Source of the DNA: Ecdyonurus torrentis | Lineage: Eukaryota > Arthropoda > Insecta > Ephemeroptera > Heptageniidae | Reading direction: 5' to 3' | DNA length: 64,000 bases | Assembly: GCA_949318235.1 (NCBI GenBank) | Contig: OX439131.1 | Coordinates: 34,661,930 to 34,725,929, forward strand | In this document: positions 18,893 to 32,700 of the stretch, in pieces | Position numbering within the stretch: the stretch's first letter is position 1 | How the letters are laid out: each line of letters opens with the position of its first letter | Position numbers and translations under genes: made by a program | The notes under the pieces: generated by a model | Told to the model about the DNA's origin: nothing | Database searches by the model: none | The model's input: only the letters and a program-made list of their open reading frames with translations

Positions 18893-21800
18893 ATGAACTT
18901 TTGGAAAATCATCCAGAAACAATTTTATGATGTGCTTTCAAATAAGTACTCGATGTTGTTGCTATTCCTCATTTCAGCCAGTGTCATTGTCACAGCATTC
19001 CAGTTTGGAGAGGTTAGTAAAATCTAATTTGTCTGCGGTTTGTTCTCTCTTAGTAGTTAGTACTAAATGGATAAAAGAGAACTAGAAATTTTTTACATGC
19101 ATACATTCTATTTTATTTTTTCGTTGGAGTTTTTTTCACGTTATGAAGTTCTGCACAAGGATCCGATCCAACCCCTGCAAAACAACCCCTTTGTAAATGG
19201 TGCGGCATGCACACATATACATACATACACATGTACTTACATTTGATTCATGTATGTGAATATCATACATATAATTATATGTATGTATTATAAATATTAT
19301 ATATGTACATACATACATATGTATGTATATGATATGTATGTATGCATACTGTATGTAATATATGGTAGATATGCCACTTTTCGGCCACTTCCACTTTTCG
19401 GCCACTTTGAACTTTGAAAGCCTATAATAAAAAATATAAATGGACCAGGGACAAATTTTTTGTATAATTAGCTCCAGAAAACCTTAGCCAGTACTGTGTT
19501 AGAAATTGAAATGCGTAGCATCATACGATTTTTTTTTTTATTAAATTATTAACTCGGCGAGAACTTAAAAATTGCACAAATTTACGCTTCTTCTAATGTT
19601 ATGCAAAAACATCACATCAGTACTTCAGGAAAATAAGGGTCTAGTTACAAATTCTTGACAGCCATCTCAAATCCACTGAATATATAGTATATCAGCTAAG
19701 TATTAACCACCATAAATCTTAAGTTGGCCTTAGCCGATTTTTTTAAGACTGAATATAAAAGTGGCCGAAAAGTGGACACGATGCTTCATACCGGTGTCAC
19801 TTTTCGGCCACCTAATTTGCTAAGTTCAATATTTTTTCCTGGCAAAACTGTAGATTTGAAATAAGGTTTGATCACCTGGACTTGCTCTGGGGACAACATA
19901 GTTTTAGTAAAAAATAAGAAAACAGTTCTGAGAACCATAAGTCGTTGCCAAAGACAGTCCAAAAATCCCCAACCCATCATTCGTTATTAAGTGAAAATTG
20001 CAACTTTTTTTTTTCTTCAAAGGGGAAAAAAAAACCCTACTTTTTTTAATGTACAGAAATGTTCCTCATACACTGTAGAATTCAAATATTAAAACCCCCA
20101 AAGTCATGATTTTTATTTTTATTATAATACTTAAAAAAAGTACGCCTAAGCCCGGGCGTCGTGTACCATTTTAAGGGTCGATTTTATCGCAACTCAGATT
20201 TCTGGGAACAGTTTTATTATTTTTATTTCATATAATGTTGTATTGAGAGTGACATCAGGCTATCAAACATGCCCCTAAATAAACAGCTCCAGCAATAAAA
20301 AATTTCAAGTGTAGCCACGCGTGGCCGTTAGGTTTGTGTTTAGCAAATTTAAAGCGCTATAGCGACCAAAATAATTGCAACATGCTAATTTTTTCCTAAC
20401 ATACACAATAAATGAATACATTTTAATGATTTGACAAACAAACAAAAAATTAATCGTGCGCAAACATGCTAGAAAACAGCTTGCGAATGTGCGTTCCTAA
20501 CGTAAGGTGGCCGAAAAGTCGAATTTCAGTGGCCGGAAAGTAGCATAAGTGGCCGAAAACTGAGCATTTACAAAATCGAACTTTAAACTGTCCTCTTAAT
20601 TAATTGAATGTTAAAATAAACGATTTTTTTATATGATTATGTTAGTAAGGTATTACTTTAACCAGCTGAATGGATGATTTGAACAGAAATATATTATTTT
20701 GTTGTAAATATGGTGATAATATGAAACAAGATCCTTAAGTGGCCGAAAAGTGGCATGTCTATACCATACACACACATGCACATACAACATGTGTGTGTGC
20801 GGCTTACCCTCTCGATCGGGTCATTATTTTGTTTGTAGGAATCGGGGGTCTCTCAACGCGCGCCCTATTCAAGTGGTCCCGAAAAATTGTGCCCGGGTCA
20901 TTATATGTCCTTACGCCTTACGACCTAATGCCTTGTTCAAGTTTGTTTGAAGTTGATAGACATAAATTAATAATAATAAAAGCAATCGGGCAATGAGCTC
21001 CAAACTAGATTATGTGCATACAGAAGTGTCATTTAAATTACATGGAATCCTATGGGGCTCACAATGTTAAAAACTCTTTGAACGCGCGGGTTGGCCATAA
21101 TACATACCCTCTCATTATTAGTATTCATTCATTTGGAGCAAGGCATGCCATTGTTCATTGTTCTCATTACAAAAACAACAACAACAAAACTAATTGGGTA
21201 TGATCATTTATACTACATAAAAATATATGTTACATAACACATATACATACATTCTTCCTACTTACTCATCAATACGTCTCCATTATAATAAATCAAGTCC
21301 ATCATGTTCAAGTCTTGTCTTACAAAGTGCAGTAAACACAAGAGTGGTGCTAACAGTAAAATAGCGTAAGCTACTGCAGTATATAATTAATGGTTTGTTA
21401 ATTTTAGACATGGATGGAGTGGAGCAAGGATAAATATTCTTCAATGTTTAATCAGTTCAGTGATAACATTGGCGGGAAAAATTTACAAACCATGTAAGTA
21501 TATTAAACGTTATTTAGAATTTTCTTTACTATAGGGGGAACTGGGGCAATACTGGACACTTTTGACATTTTATTTTTTCTATTTTTTAATTTTTGATAAA
21601 TGATGTAATATAAAACGTGATAATTTAGTTCATCTATTCTTACACAAACCCTAGAAGTTTGAATACTTTACTCTAAGTATCAGTATTTAAATTTTTACAA
21701 ATACAAAAAGGCCTTTTTACTCGCTTTTCGCAAAAACCCGGGGCAATATGGGTCATTTTTGGGGCAAGCCCAAAAAAAACACAATGTGCATATTTAGGAT

Positions 21801-22814
21801 GTCTGTTTTATTTTATTTGAAAGGAGACACTTATTATCTCCTAATATATCACAATTTTAAGGCTAAAATATGCAAACTGTCTCTGGAAAAAAAATTACAG
21901 AATTTCGCCTTCAACTGAAAAATCTGAGACTTATCCGATGTGATATTTAACTGTTGATTTGAGTGCTAACTTGGCAGCTATGAAATCATCAATACATTGA
22001 TTGATTTGGTAATTATACTGAGCTGAATCAGTGTTCAAATAAGTGAGTTTTGACTTACTGCTACTAAAATTGAACAAAAGTGATCCCAATTAGCACAATG
22101 AAGGTGTCCCATATTGCCCCATTAAAGTGACCCGTATTGCCCCATGGTACGCTGTACTTGTTGAACATGTATATCAAGAATTGTAGGTAAACTAATGAAA
22201 CAAATTTTATGTAGTAATATAAGTGATATTTGAAGTCATGTTCCTGCAAAAAAATTGATTGGGGAATGAATATTTTTTATTTTATTAGTAAAATTGTGAA
22301 AATATTAAAACTTGCTTTTTTGGCTCCAAATTTTCTTTCTTGGTTTTTACCAAAATGATTAAAGTCTCATGTTTAAAAATTGCACAGTTCAACACAAGCT
22401 GCGTATGTCATCAACTGGTAAAAATTTGAACTTCCTACTACCATTCAAAGTAATTTAAATTTAAAAAAGTAGATTTTTTAAGTGTCCCGTATTGCCCCGG
22501 TCTCCCCTACTGTATTTATTATTAATTTACTACAACTGGAGATACAGATATTAAAAACATTGGCAATGTAATGTATTTCTAATTATACACATGTGCTTAA
22601 CATGTCTATTTTTGTGTGGTGATTGTGCTGCACAGCTGATAGTTTAGATAATGTTTCTGCTACGATCAATAGCTTCTGTTGAACAGACTCCTCCATCCTA
22701 TATGTTCTTGTTTTTCTCAACCATAAAAAATAAGCCATTAATAGAAAGGTTAGAAAATAATTTATCACATACTATGTGCAATATTGTATTGTATTTATTT
22801 GCTCAATAAAATCA

Positions 22815-22845
<31 letters not shown>

Positions 22846-24514
22846 ACTGCTTAATGGGATGCATCACTAGAGTCACAACCAGCAATTTTTTTCCTTTAGC
22901 AAAAATATATGTCCTATTTGTGGACCCTTCCGCCAGGTTCTTGCTGAGCTAATTAGGGCACAAGTTATATGGCAGCAGACCTGGCATCATGCCAGTCAGG
23001 CAGTCATTTTTAAAAACCCTGCAACCTGCTTGCTCATGTGAGTTTTTTTTTTCCGGAGATGTACAGCTCTTGCCAAAAGTTTGAGAACAATTTGTATAGG
23101 CAACCCGCAACCACACTATGCTATCTTTATGAGAAAACGCAGCGGCCGCCGCTGCCCCGTTCTTAAACTTTTGGCCAGAGCTATACCTACCTTTCCAAAA
23201 AGGTAAGAGAACAAAGCGAGCTGTATAAAGATGCAAGGGATTAACTTTTACTACCTGCATGACCCAATTATTTTATGCACCTGATTGAATAATGATAACT
23301 CTAATTATATATCAAAATGACCCCAGGTCAGCACAGTTAATATTTTTATTAAAAATTATGCAATTTACTTTTTTGATCAAGATTGTAGATGTAGAGTGTA
23401 TTTAACTCAAGAATGATGTTAGCAAAAAGCGGAATTGCAACATCACTCTAAGGTTTAAAAAAATAAAAATTTGAATCAAAAAGTTAAATGGCATAATTTT
23501 TAATAAAAATATTAAAATATTAAAAATCAACATTGATTTTCAGGTTTGTTAGGATACTACACAACTTTTTGTTCAAGGTGTTCTATGCCTTTAACTGATG
23601 ACCTGGGGTCACTTTGATACTAACTTAGAGTTATCAGTATTCAATCATGCATATTCGGTCATGCAGGTACAGTAGTAAAAATTAAAAATTAATCCCTTGC
23701 ATCTTTATATAGCCCTCTTTGTTCTGCCACCTGTATGCAGAGGTACACCTGTACACCTCTGCAAAATAACAATAAAAACTCACCATCAGCAAGCAGGTTG
23801 CAGGGACTTAAAAAATGCCCGACTAGAGCGGCGCCAGAACTGTCACAATGTCGCAGCCTCATTAGCACAGCAAGAGGAAGAGCACAGCAAGAGGAAGAGC
23901 ACAGCAAGGGTCCATGAATAGAAATATAACTTTTAACTATAGAAGAAAAAAAGTGTACTATCCCTTTACAGCAGCTACATATGTATGTAGAGTAGGAATA
24001 TTTTTGAGAGGAGCTTAATATATGTGACAGAAGATGATTATGATTAACAATAGTGTTCATAAATCATGTTTTCTTACACCAACTGCGCAAAATACATTTG
24101 AATAACCAAAGTTGATCATCATTCATCATTTTAGTAGTAGAAAACAGGAATAATACAAAAAGATTGAATAACTATAAATTAAATACAAATTCATCACAAA
24201 TATAAATTTCTTAATTTTGTTTATTGTTTAATACTTGTAATCATATTATTACAATGTAAATTAAGTATTATTTTAAATAATAATAATAATGAGACATCTT
24301 TCTTTTATAGCTTGTGTCAGAGCGTTCCCATTGATATAGTTTATACATGGGTAAATGGGACAGATCCTGTGCTCTTGGCACAACTTCAACAGATTCAGCA
24401 AAAGATGCAACATGGCCAAGCTCCTACACAGTGCTTCTATCGAAATTGTGTTCCATCTCAATTTCTGTCTATCAGGTACCCTTTCCATAGTTTATAATTT
24501 TTTTATTTTATTTC

Positions 24515-24553
<39 letters not shown>

Positions 24554-24674
24554 AACACAGTGTGTGTACAACATACATCTAAATACTGTATTCAATTTCT
24601 TGTACATTATGATTTTTTAATATTAATATTTAATAATTATTATAAATAATAGTATAATAATAGTATAATAATAT

Positions 24675-24725
<51 letters not shown>

Positions 24726-27700
24726 TTGCAGTGGGGCGGTAGGTGTTAATATAAAAAGTCAACTAGAACAAGCAAGTGATGTAACATTTATCAGCTTGGG
24801 AAATAAAAATTGGACTCTTGTTTCCTTTTTATCATCTGAAGCAGCAAAGACAGCACAAAATAAACTTCAACATTTAGTAGCTCACAAGAACTACACAGTA
24901 CATCATGCTCATTGGACTACAGGTATGTTAAATTATATAATAATCCTTGCATAATAATTATTATAACAGAGGGCATATCAATATTTTTGTTGTGATATTT
25001 TATAGATTCTTCGGTGACAAATTCCGTGGCAATGCCACAGTTTATCTCAATACTTGGTGTACATTCCGGGCTGGATAAAGCTGGAGTAGTTAAGTCTTTA
25101 CCATGGAGTCTTCAAGCTCAAGAAGTGTGGCTTTATTTAGATCATGGTCTTGCAGTGGCGCAGCTCTTAGTACCTCTAAGTGCCAACGTTCTAACAAAGG
25201 TATTCCTATAAGTAATATTATGTATATTTTGAAAAGTTTTAAATTTAGGGAAAACTTGCTAAGGTTGACTGATTATGCATTGCCAAGTTTATAACTATAA
25301 AACAATACCAGAATTTTGGTGTGTATGTATTTTATATTGTAATTTTGCATTTTAATGATTATTTTGCAGACTTACTCGAACATTACAATTGATGGTAAAG
25401 ATGCTACAATCGGCACAAATTATCTGATATTACAGATGCCAAATGTGAGAAACCCAGAAGATTTTTCATCATCCAGATTTGAAGATAAAGAGGTTTTTAA
25501 AAATTATCTTAATTAAGAAATATTTTATATTAAAAAATCACGTTGACCTCCCTAAACCAGCAAGGGCCTTACCTAGGCTGACCATCCGTCCCGGATTAGC
25601 CGGGACAGTTCCGGTTTCAACACTAAAGTCCAGGCAAGATTTTGACTCCAAGAGAAAATGGAGTATGTGAGTGTGCCTTCCTCAGTCCTTACAAACTCAG
25701 AGAAAAACTATGAATCATAGATTCTCTCCGAGTCTGTAAGGAATGACAAAGGCACGCGCGCGCACACACACACACACACACGCACACGCACACGCACACA
25801 CACACACACACACACACATATGCTGGATATATCTTGGATTTTAGTGACAAAAGCTATTCGATATACAGTTTAGTATAGTGTTACTTTAGTTATTATCTCT
25901 GTGCTAGCAAGATTTACACTAAACTATGGGAAGGCCCTTTTGGTAAGGCCCTTGCTGGTTGTCTCCTATCCTTTTCCTTCAATTCCTTCAAAAAAAAAAA
26001 TTCTCCTCAAAAATATAGTTTACATTTACATTATTTATTATTTAATCATTTTTTACATGAAGTATAAAATATTCAACTGTTTGTTTCTATTAATTTTATT
26101 TATTTTATGTTAGGAGCTACGATATTCTCTACGTTCCATTGAAAAACATGCTCCATGGGTACGTCACGTATTTCTTGTAACAAATGGACAAATTCCTTAT
26201 TGGTTAAATCTTGATCATCCTCGAATGACAATAATCACTCATGAAGAAATATTTACAAATTCATCTCACTTGCCAACATTCAGTAGCCCAGCTATTGAAA
26301 GTCATTTACACAGGTAAAATGTATAATCCACCCCCATTGTTCAGAGACCCCTGAGGCCCAAAAAGAGGCGTAACCAGGATGTTATGCCACCTTTTGTGGC
26401 CCCTAGAGAGGGTGTTAGACCCCTTTCACAGACTAGGCCCCTAGAGTGCTAGTCCGACCCTGTCCACACCTTTGAAATCCTGTCAACAAAAATATAAATA
26501 AATCCAATAATATTTTTATATTTTCAGGATCCCAGGATTATCAACACGTTTTCTGTACCTCAATGATGATGTAATGTTTGGCAAGGAAGTTTGGCCTGAA
26601 GATTTCTTTACTGAAACTAAAGGACAAAAAGTATGATAGTTTATTAAATCCTTATATCAATTGCAAAAAAAAAAATCAAATTCAACATTTGTTTAAAATA
26701 CAGGTTTATTTATCATGGCCAGTACCAGAATGCCATGAAGGATGTCCCTCATCTTGGATAGGTGATGGTTACTGTGATCGAGCATGTAACAAATCTGATT
26801 GTATGTGGGATGGTGGAGATTGCAGAGGAGACTCCACTGTCACTCGAGCTGGAGATGCAGATTCCATACTAGTCCCAGAAAGTGATGGAGAAGGCATTGA
26901 ACCTTGGCCAGGAGCAGCAGATGACCCAGCTAGTTGTGCATCTAACTGTGCAGACAGCTGGCTGGCAGATAAATACTGTGATGCTGTAAGTCAAAAGTTG
27001 ATAGCCATCAATTTATGTACCATATTTTATATCATAGTAGTAGAATAATAAGATCAGATCAGAGATTCCCGATATTTTTATTTTTGTAATTCAAGAGCAT
27101 GCCGCCAAAGAAAAAATATATAAAAAGGCCTATACATCATCTAATGTATATACATACTAGTTATTTCAAACTTATATCATGAAGTAAGCTAACAATAAAA
27201 GTACAAAGTAAAACAAATGCCTATCGAACAAAAGTACCTTATTTTTGCACATTGTTAAAACAAATTATGACTTTACAATGAGGAAGTCTACACACAGTTA
27301 ACCCCTAGGTTTGAATACGTCATTTGAAAGAGAAAAAGTAGTAGATAAACTTGGCATAGGCAAGTCTTCTGGATTTCAAACGATCCCATAGAAGAAAAAA
27401 TGGCTTGGCAACACTGTAGCAAATGTGTGCGCGCACGCGCGCCGAGAAAGGATAGCAATGATAGCCGAGATAGGATTTTGACTTTAAATCAAAGTGACAG
27501 CAGCACAGAAACGTTGATGCACCTTGGGTATATATATATTTTATGTATACCTAACACCCCAAACCCCAAAGTTATTAAATCAATTATCACTGTAGTGATA
27601 TCATACATACAGCTTGAGTAAAAAAATAATTAAAAAGCTCCCAAATGCTATCAGTATAGGAGGGCAATCCTTTCTCGGCGAAGAGGCCACGCCCCTTTTG

Positions 27701-29654
27701 AACTAAAACACCAGAGTTGTAGCAGAGGAGGGACTATTTTTGTATATTCTGTAAATATTTATTTTGTGTGTGTTTTTTTTTTTTTTTTTTTTTTTTTTTC
27801 CTTGGACAAGATCTATATTACTGTATGTAATCTTCTGATCAATAAACTATTATTATTATTATTACACCAGATGGCGCGTCAATAGTTTTTTAGCTCTATT
27901 GTTGAAAGGCGGCCGTTGGCCGTTAAATTTTTTGAATTAGTAGCAGTTGCATGAAATCCAGAAGACAATTGAAAATCGGATGTAAACAAATGACGTCATA
28001 GTCGGCAAAGGGTTGGGAATTGAAAAATTTTATTTCTTCTTTTATTAAATAAAACGTCAATTTTCCAGGTAATTGCCTATGCCAAGTTTATCTACTACTT
28101 TTTCTCTTTCAAATGACGCATTCAAACCTAGGGGTTATCTTTGTGTAGACTTCCTCATTGCACTTTCCATGCAACTTCTTGCAATTAAAATTTGAAAATT
28201 AAATCTATGTTTGGAAGTGCTATCAATAAATGTTTTGCAGTCTCAGCCAAAAGCCAAAATTTGCTAAAAAGTGATATTACATTTTATTGGTGTTTCGAAG
28301 CCGAATTTTGTTTTAATCTCAAAATTAGAATTTGAGTTTTCTTTATCTAATATAAATCTATTTTGGTGATGCAGGAATTCTTATGGCATATTGGAATGTA
28401 TTCCGTTTACTTGCTACATCAGTAATTACTGCAGGCGAATTTGACGATGCATCAGTAGTAAGATCCGAACTTGGGCATTATGCCTTAAATTTCAAGTGCT
28501 TACACTTGTACTAAGGCCTGGTTTTATTTATTATTGTTATTTGTTTGTTTTTTGTAATCTCAAAATAGCCCTTTAATAATAATTTCTTATTATTATTTTC
28601 TTTCATAGAAGTTAAATGAAGTTTTGATTTATGTACATCCCTGGACAAAAGTTTCCAAACAGAACTGTAGCAGCAGCAACCACTGCGTTTTCTCATAAAG
28701 ATAACCTAGTGTGGTTGCAGGCTTCCTTTACAAATCGTTCGGAAAATTTTGTCCAGAGGTTTTCTTGATGTACTGTGTGCTGCTTACAGTAGGAATTTAA
28801 ACTAAATTAATTTAATTTGGTACAGTTATTGAAACAGTTTGGTGATTTGAAAGAATAAATCAGGAGAACAAAATTACACCTCTAAGTAATTTTGTGCTTT
28901 TTAAAATATAATAGTCTTTAGAGCACTAAACAAAAAGTTTGCAAAAAAAAAATAGTACAAGGGCCTTTAAGAAATCTTTCAAATTTATCATGCCTTACAA
29001 CGATGGTTTATTTTCTTTAATGTCTCTTATTATGAACTAATTTATTTTTAAAAATTTTTATCACAAGTGAGAACAAGTAATTTTAATTTCATGATATTGA
29101 ACAATTAGCAAAAATGAAGTAGTTCACAAATTCATTTATTGTGAGCTGATCGATTGTGGTAAATTTTTGAAAATAACTATTTGTATAATTTTTATGTTGT
29201 TATTAGCATCAAACAAATATATATATTGCTATTATTATTTCCCTATTTTATTCTTGAGTTATAAACATAACAAACTTTGAAATATCAGGATTTTCTGTTC
29301 CAAGCTATTTATTTTACTATGGTGTTGGCCTTATTGATCATGTTATTTCTATTTTCAGAATTGTAATGTTTTGGAATGTGGATTTGATGCTGGAGATTGT
29401 GGGACATCCAAATACCATAAGATGCATGAATTGAAGTTTAATCCAGAGATATCTCGATACACAATACCTAGTGGTAAGATAATCTAAATTACATGAAGTT
29501 GCAGTACTGTATCTTAGCTGTCTGCAGGGCCGGGCTGGCCATAAGACTTACCAGGCGATCGCACGGTGGGCCCCTGCTAATCACGTGTTTACTGGGCCCC
29601 TTGGGGCTCGATATATAAAAATATTTAGTATTTAGTATAAACATAGAGAGTGAG

Positions 29655-29723
<69 letters not shown>

Positions 29724-32700
29724 CGAAAACGAAAACGAAAAGGATGAAAGAAAGAACACAAAATGATATACGTAGTTTTCAAATTTCAATCAGTTGCTGC
29801 ATCTCATGGCTTTTATCCTAGAAATTTTGGTGGATAAGATTGGGGAATATCATTAATCAGCATTATTTGATTTTCAAGCAATTAATATTTTTTTATAACA
29901 AGAAATGATTTAGCACAAGAATTAAAACACATTGCAATGTACTGTGACGTATAAAAAATGAAAAAAATATATAAACGGAGGCGATTGAGGGGTGTAAATC
30001 CCTGGGCCCACTAGGTTTGGGGCCCCGGGATGAAGCCTTGGTATAAAAGGACAAAAAAAATCAACATTTGGAAAGAAAAGAATATACATTACAAAAAAAA
30101 AAAAAAAAAAAAAAAAAGGAAGGAAGGAAGGAAGGGTAGGGTAGGGTAGGGTAGGTTAGGTTAGGTTAGGGTAAGGAAGAAAAAAATTGAGATAAAACAA
30201 TTTTAATATCAATTTAATTCATATATATAAACATAACTTTCAATTACACCAAACAATTTAAAGCACAGATAAAATTCAATTTCTTGTAATATAATTCTTG
30301 TATTAGTTGTTTATTTTACCTGTCTTAGCCCGGCCCTGGCTGTCTGTTGACACTTTACAAGAAAAACAACATTATTATTAGATTAAACATTAGAAACCAA
30401 AGTTTTGTTTTAATTTTTTATTTTGATGACTAAATCAGATTTGGCAGAAGGAACAACATAACAGATTTGGATTTTTTGGGATATGGGAGATGGTGAGCTT
30501 TAGACTGACAGGGAAAATAGATTAATTATGAGAGATATTCATTTTTAACCCATGCTGAAATTAAATGTATGGCATGAAACATATAACAAGGATGTAAACT
30601 AGCGGGCGTAAGTTTGTAATTATTTTTGCTCTCATAATTCCTACTTGTAAAAAAAATAATATTATAAAATAATAATAATAAAAATACCTTTTCCTTTTCT
30701 CCAATTTTTATTTATTATTATTTTAATATTTTTATATGATCTTTTTGAATGTCAATTATTGCAAATTTGAGTTTTCTTTATCTAATATAAATCTATTTTG
30801 GTGATGCAGGAATTCTTATGGCATATTGGAATGTATCCCGTTTACTTGCTACGTCAGTAATTACTGCAGGCGACTTTGACGATGCATCAGTAGTAAGAAC
30901 TTGGGCATTATGCCTTAAATTTCAAGTACTTACACTTGTACTAAGACCTGGTTTTAATGCAACTGTTCTTCATGGTAATCTGAGAGGATCAAGATTAGGT
31001 CACAGGCTTGAGGTAAATAAAATAATTTTGGAATAATTGAGGGGGGGGGGGGCATAGCGGTTGGTGTATGAATATTAAATAATAATTACAATAAGAAAGC
31101 AGCATGTAGAATGATTAAAGTATATTAAATTGAAAATTATTATAAGGAAAGATTCTCTAATTTGCAATTGCCACGTTTAATTAATTTTCAATTTAACGTG
31201 CTCTAATCGTTCTACATAGGCTACTATTTACTTTAATATGTATTTATTTTCTTAATACTCATAATAAATATTTACTTCAAAAAGAAAATATAATTCATGA
31301 TGATGATGGGATAATGTTAAAACTGTGTTTATTTCATAGATTAAATTTGAAGTAGCAGTTAATACTACAAAACCAAAGTCTTTTGGCTCTACACCAAAAT
31401 ATTTACATAATGTCCACCAGGATTTAACAAGTGTTACCATCTCTGCTATTCCATTTTTACCTTTTACTGGACTCTTTGACAATGTAGTACAACAGCCACA
31501 GCTAGTCTTGGAGAATCAAGAACTTGAGTCTCAAATATCAAATAGTATTATAAAACTTAAGAAAACAGAAGGAAAACAAACAGCATCTAATTATTCAAAC
31601 TCAGTTTCTCATCCCTCATTGCGTAAAACATTAGGATTTATGCCAGGAATCGCAGATGATATTGGATTTTTACCATGGGAAAAAAATAGTTTGAATGCAG
31701 TTCAAGAAAATATTTTAGGTCGTAAATTGCTGGACACTTTTGGTGAATCTTTACTTCATGTAAATCAGATTTATAATAGAGAATTTGGATTTGAAGCCAG
31801 AAGAGTTCCAGCACATATGGCTCATTTGATGGATAGAACAATCCTGAATAAAGTTCAAGAAAGGTGAGATCGTGAGTTGTACCTGCAGATATGTTGTAAG
31901 ACAGTGTATTACATTTAATTTTATTGTAATGTATAATTGATTTCAGATTTCCAAAAGAATGGGATGCAACATCATCTCATAAAATTAGAAATCCTTTAGA
32001 CATGCAGTATGCATTTTCTTATTTTTATTTTTTAATGAATGAAAAGGAGAATATATCAGTAGAAGAAATATTTGATTCTTTTGATACAGATAATTCAGGG
32101 TAAGAGAAAATATTGTGCAAAAGTTGCAATATATAGGTTAAAATGACATGATATTAATATTTCAGGACATGGTCTGACAGAGAAATAAGAACTGTTTTGA
32201 CTAGAATGCATGATCTGCCTCTGAATTTAGCTACAGTTTCTGCATTTGAGAATCTTATTATGAATTGCTCTCATAGACTGCCTAAGTATCTTTACAAAGA
32301 TATTGTAACTCCACCTTATGAGAGATACGTGGACTCTAAAATGGTGAGAAAGGTTCTATTGACCTGAGTATTAAGATTTTGTGATTCTGATATTGTGATT
32401 TTTCCTCAATAGCCTGTAGTAAGCAGAGAGTTAGTCATACAGTGCAAAGAAATTGCAGTAGCATTGACTAAAAAATTTGGAACTCGTAAGAAATACAAAT
32501 ATGAGGTTATTGGTGAAGATGAAGTGACTTTTAAAATGTTGAGTTCCAATCTCAGCCAAGTTATAAGTTGTCTGGATGAAGTAAGAAGGAAACCCAGGTT
32601 TGTCTTCTAATGTTTTGTGTGTTATATTTCCAATGCCATGAAAATTAAATGAAATGTGTATTTCAAAGTAGAAGGTATGCTATATCAGCATGCATGGTAT

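Noticed and set aside
23689..24060. 123-residue minus-strand frame with many Ser/Cys
   Set aside because: Falls on the right arm of a foldback element and a short tandem repeat (GCACAGCAAGAGGAAGA); no homology recognised.
28375..28524. Exon-11 copy as an alternative exon
   Set aside because: Frameshift, stop, missing donor and wrong order relative to exon 10; treated as a dead duplicate.
29489..29782. 97-residue minus-strand frame
   Set aside because: Mostly CA-repeat translation within a hAT element.
31252..31482. 76-residue minus-strand frame opposite GNPTAB exon 12
   Set aside because: Shadow of the coding strand; the plus frame is conserved GNPTAB.
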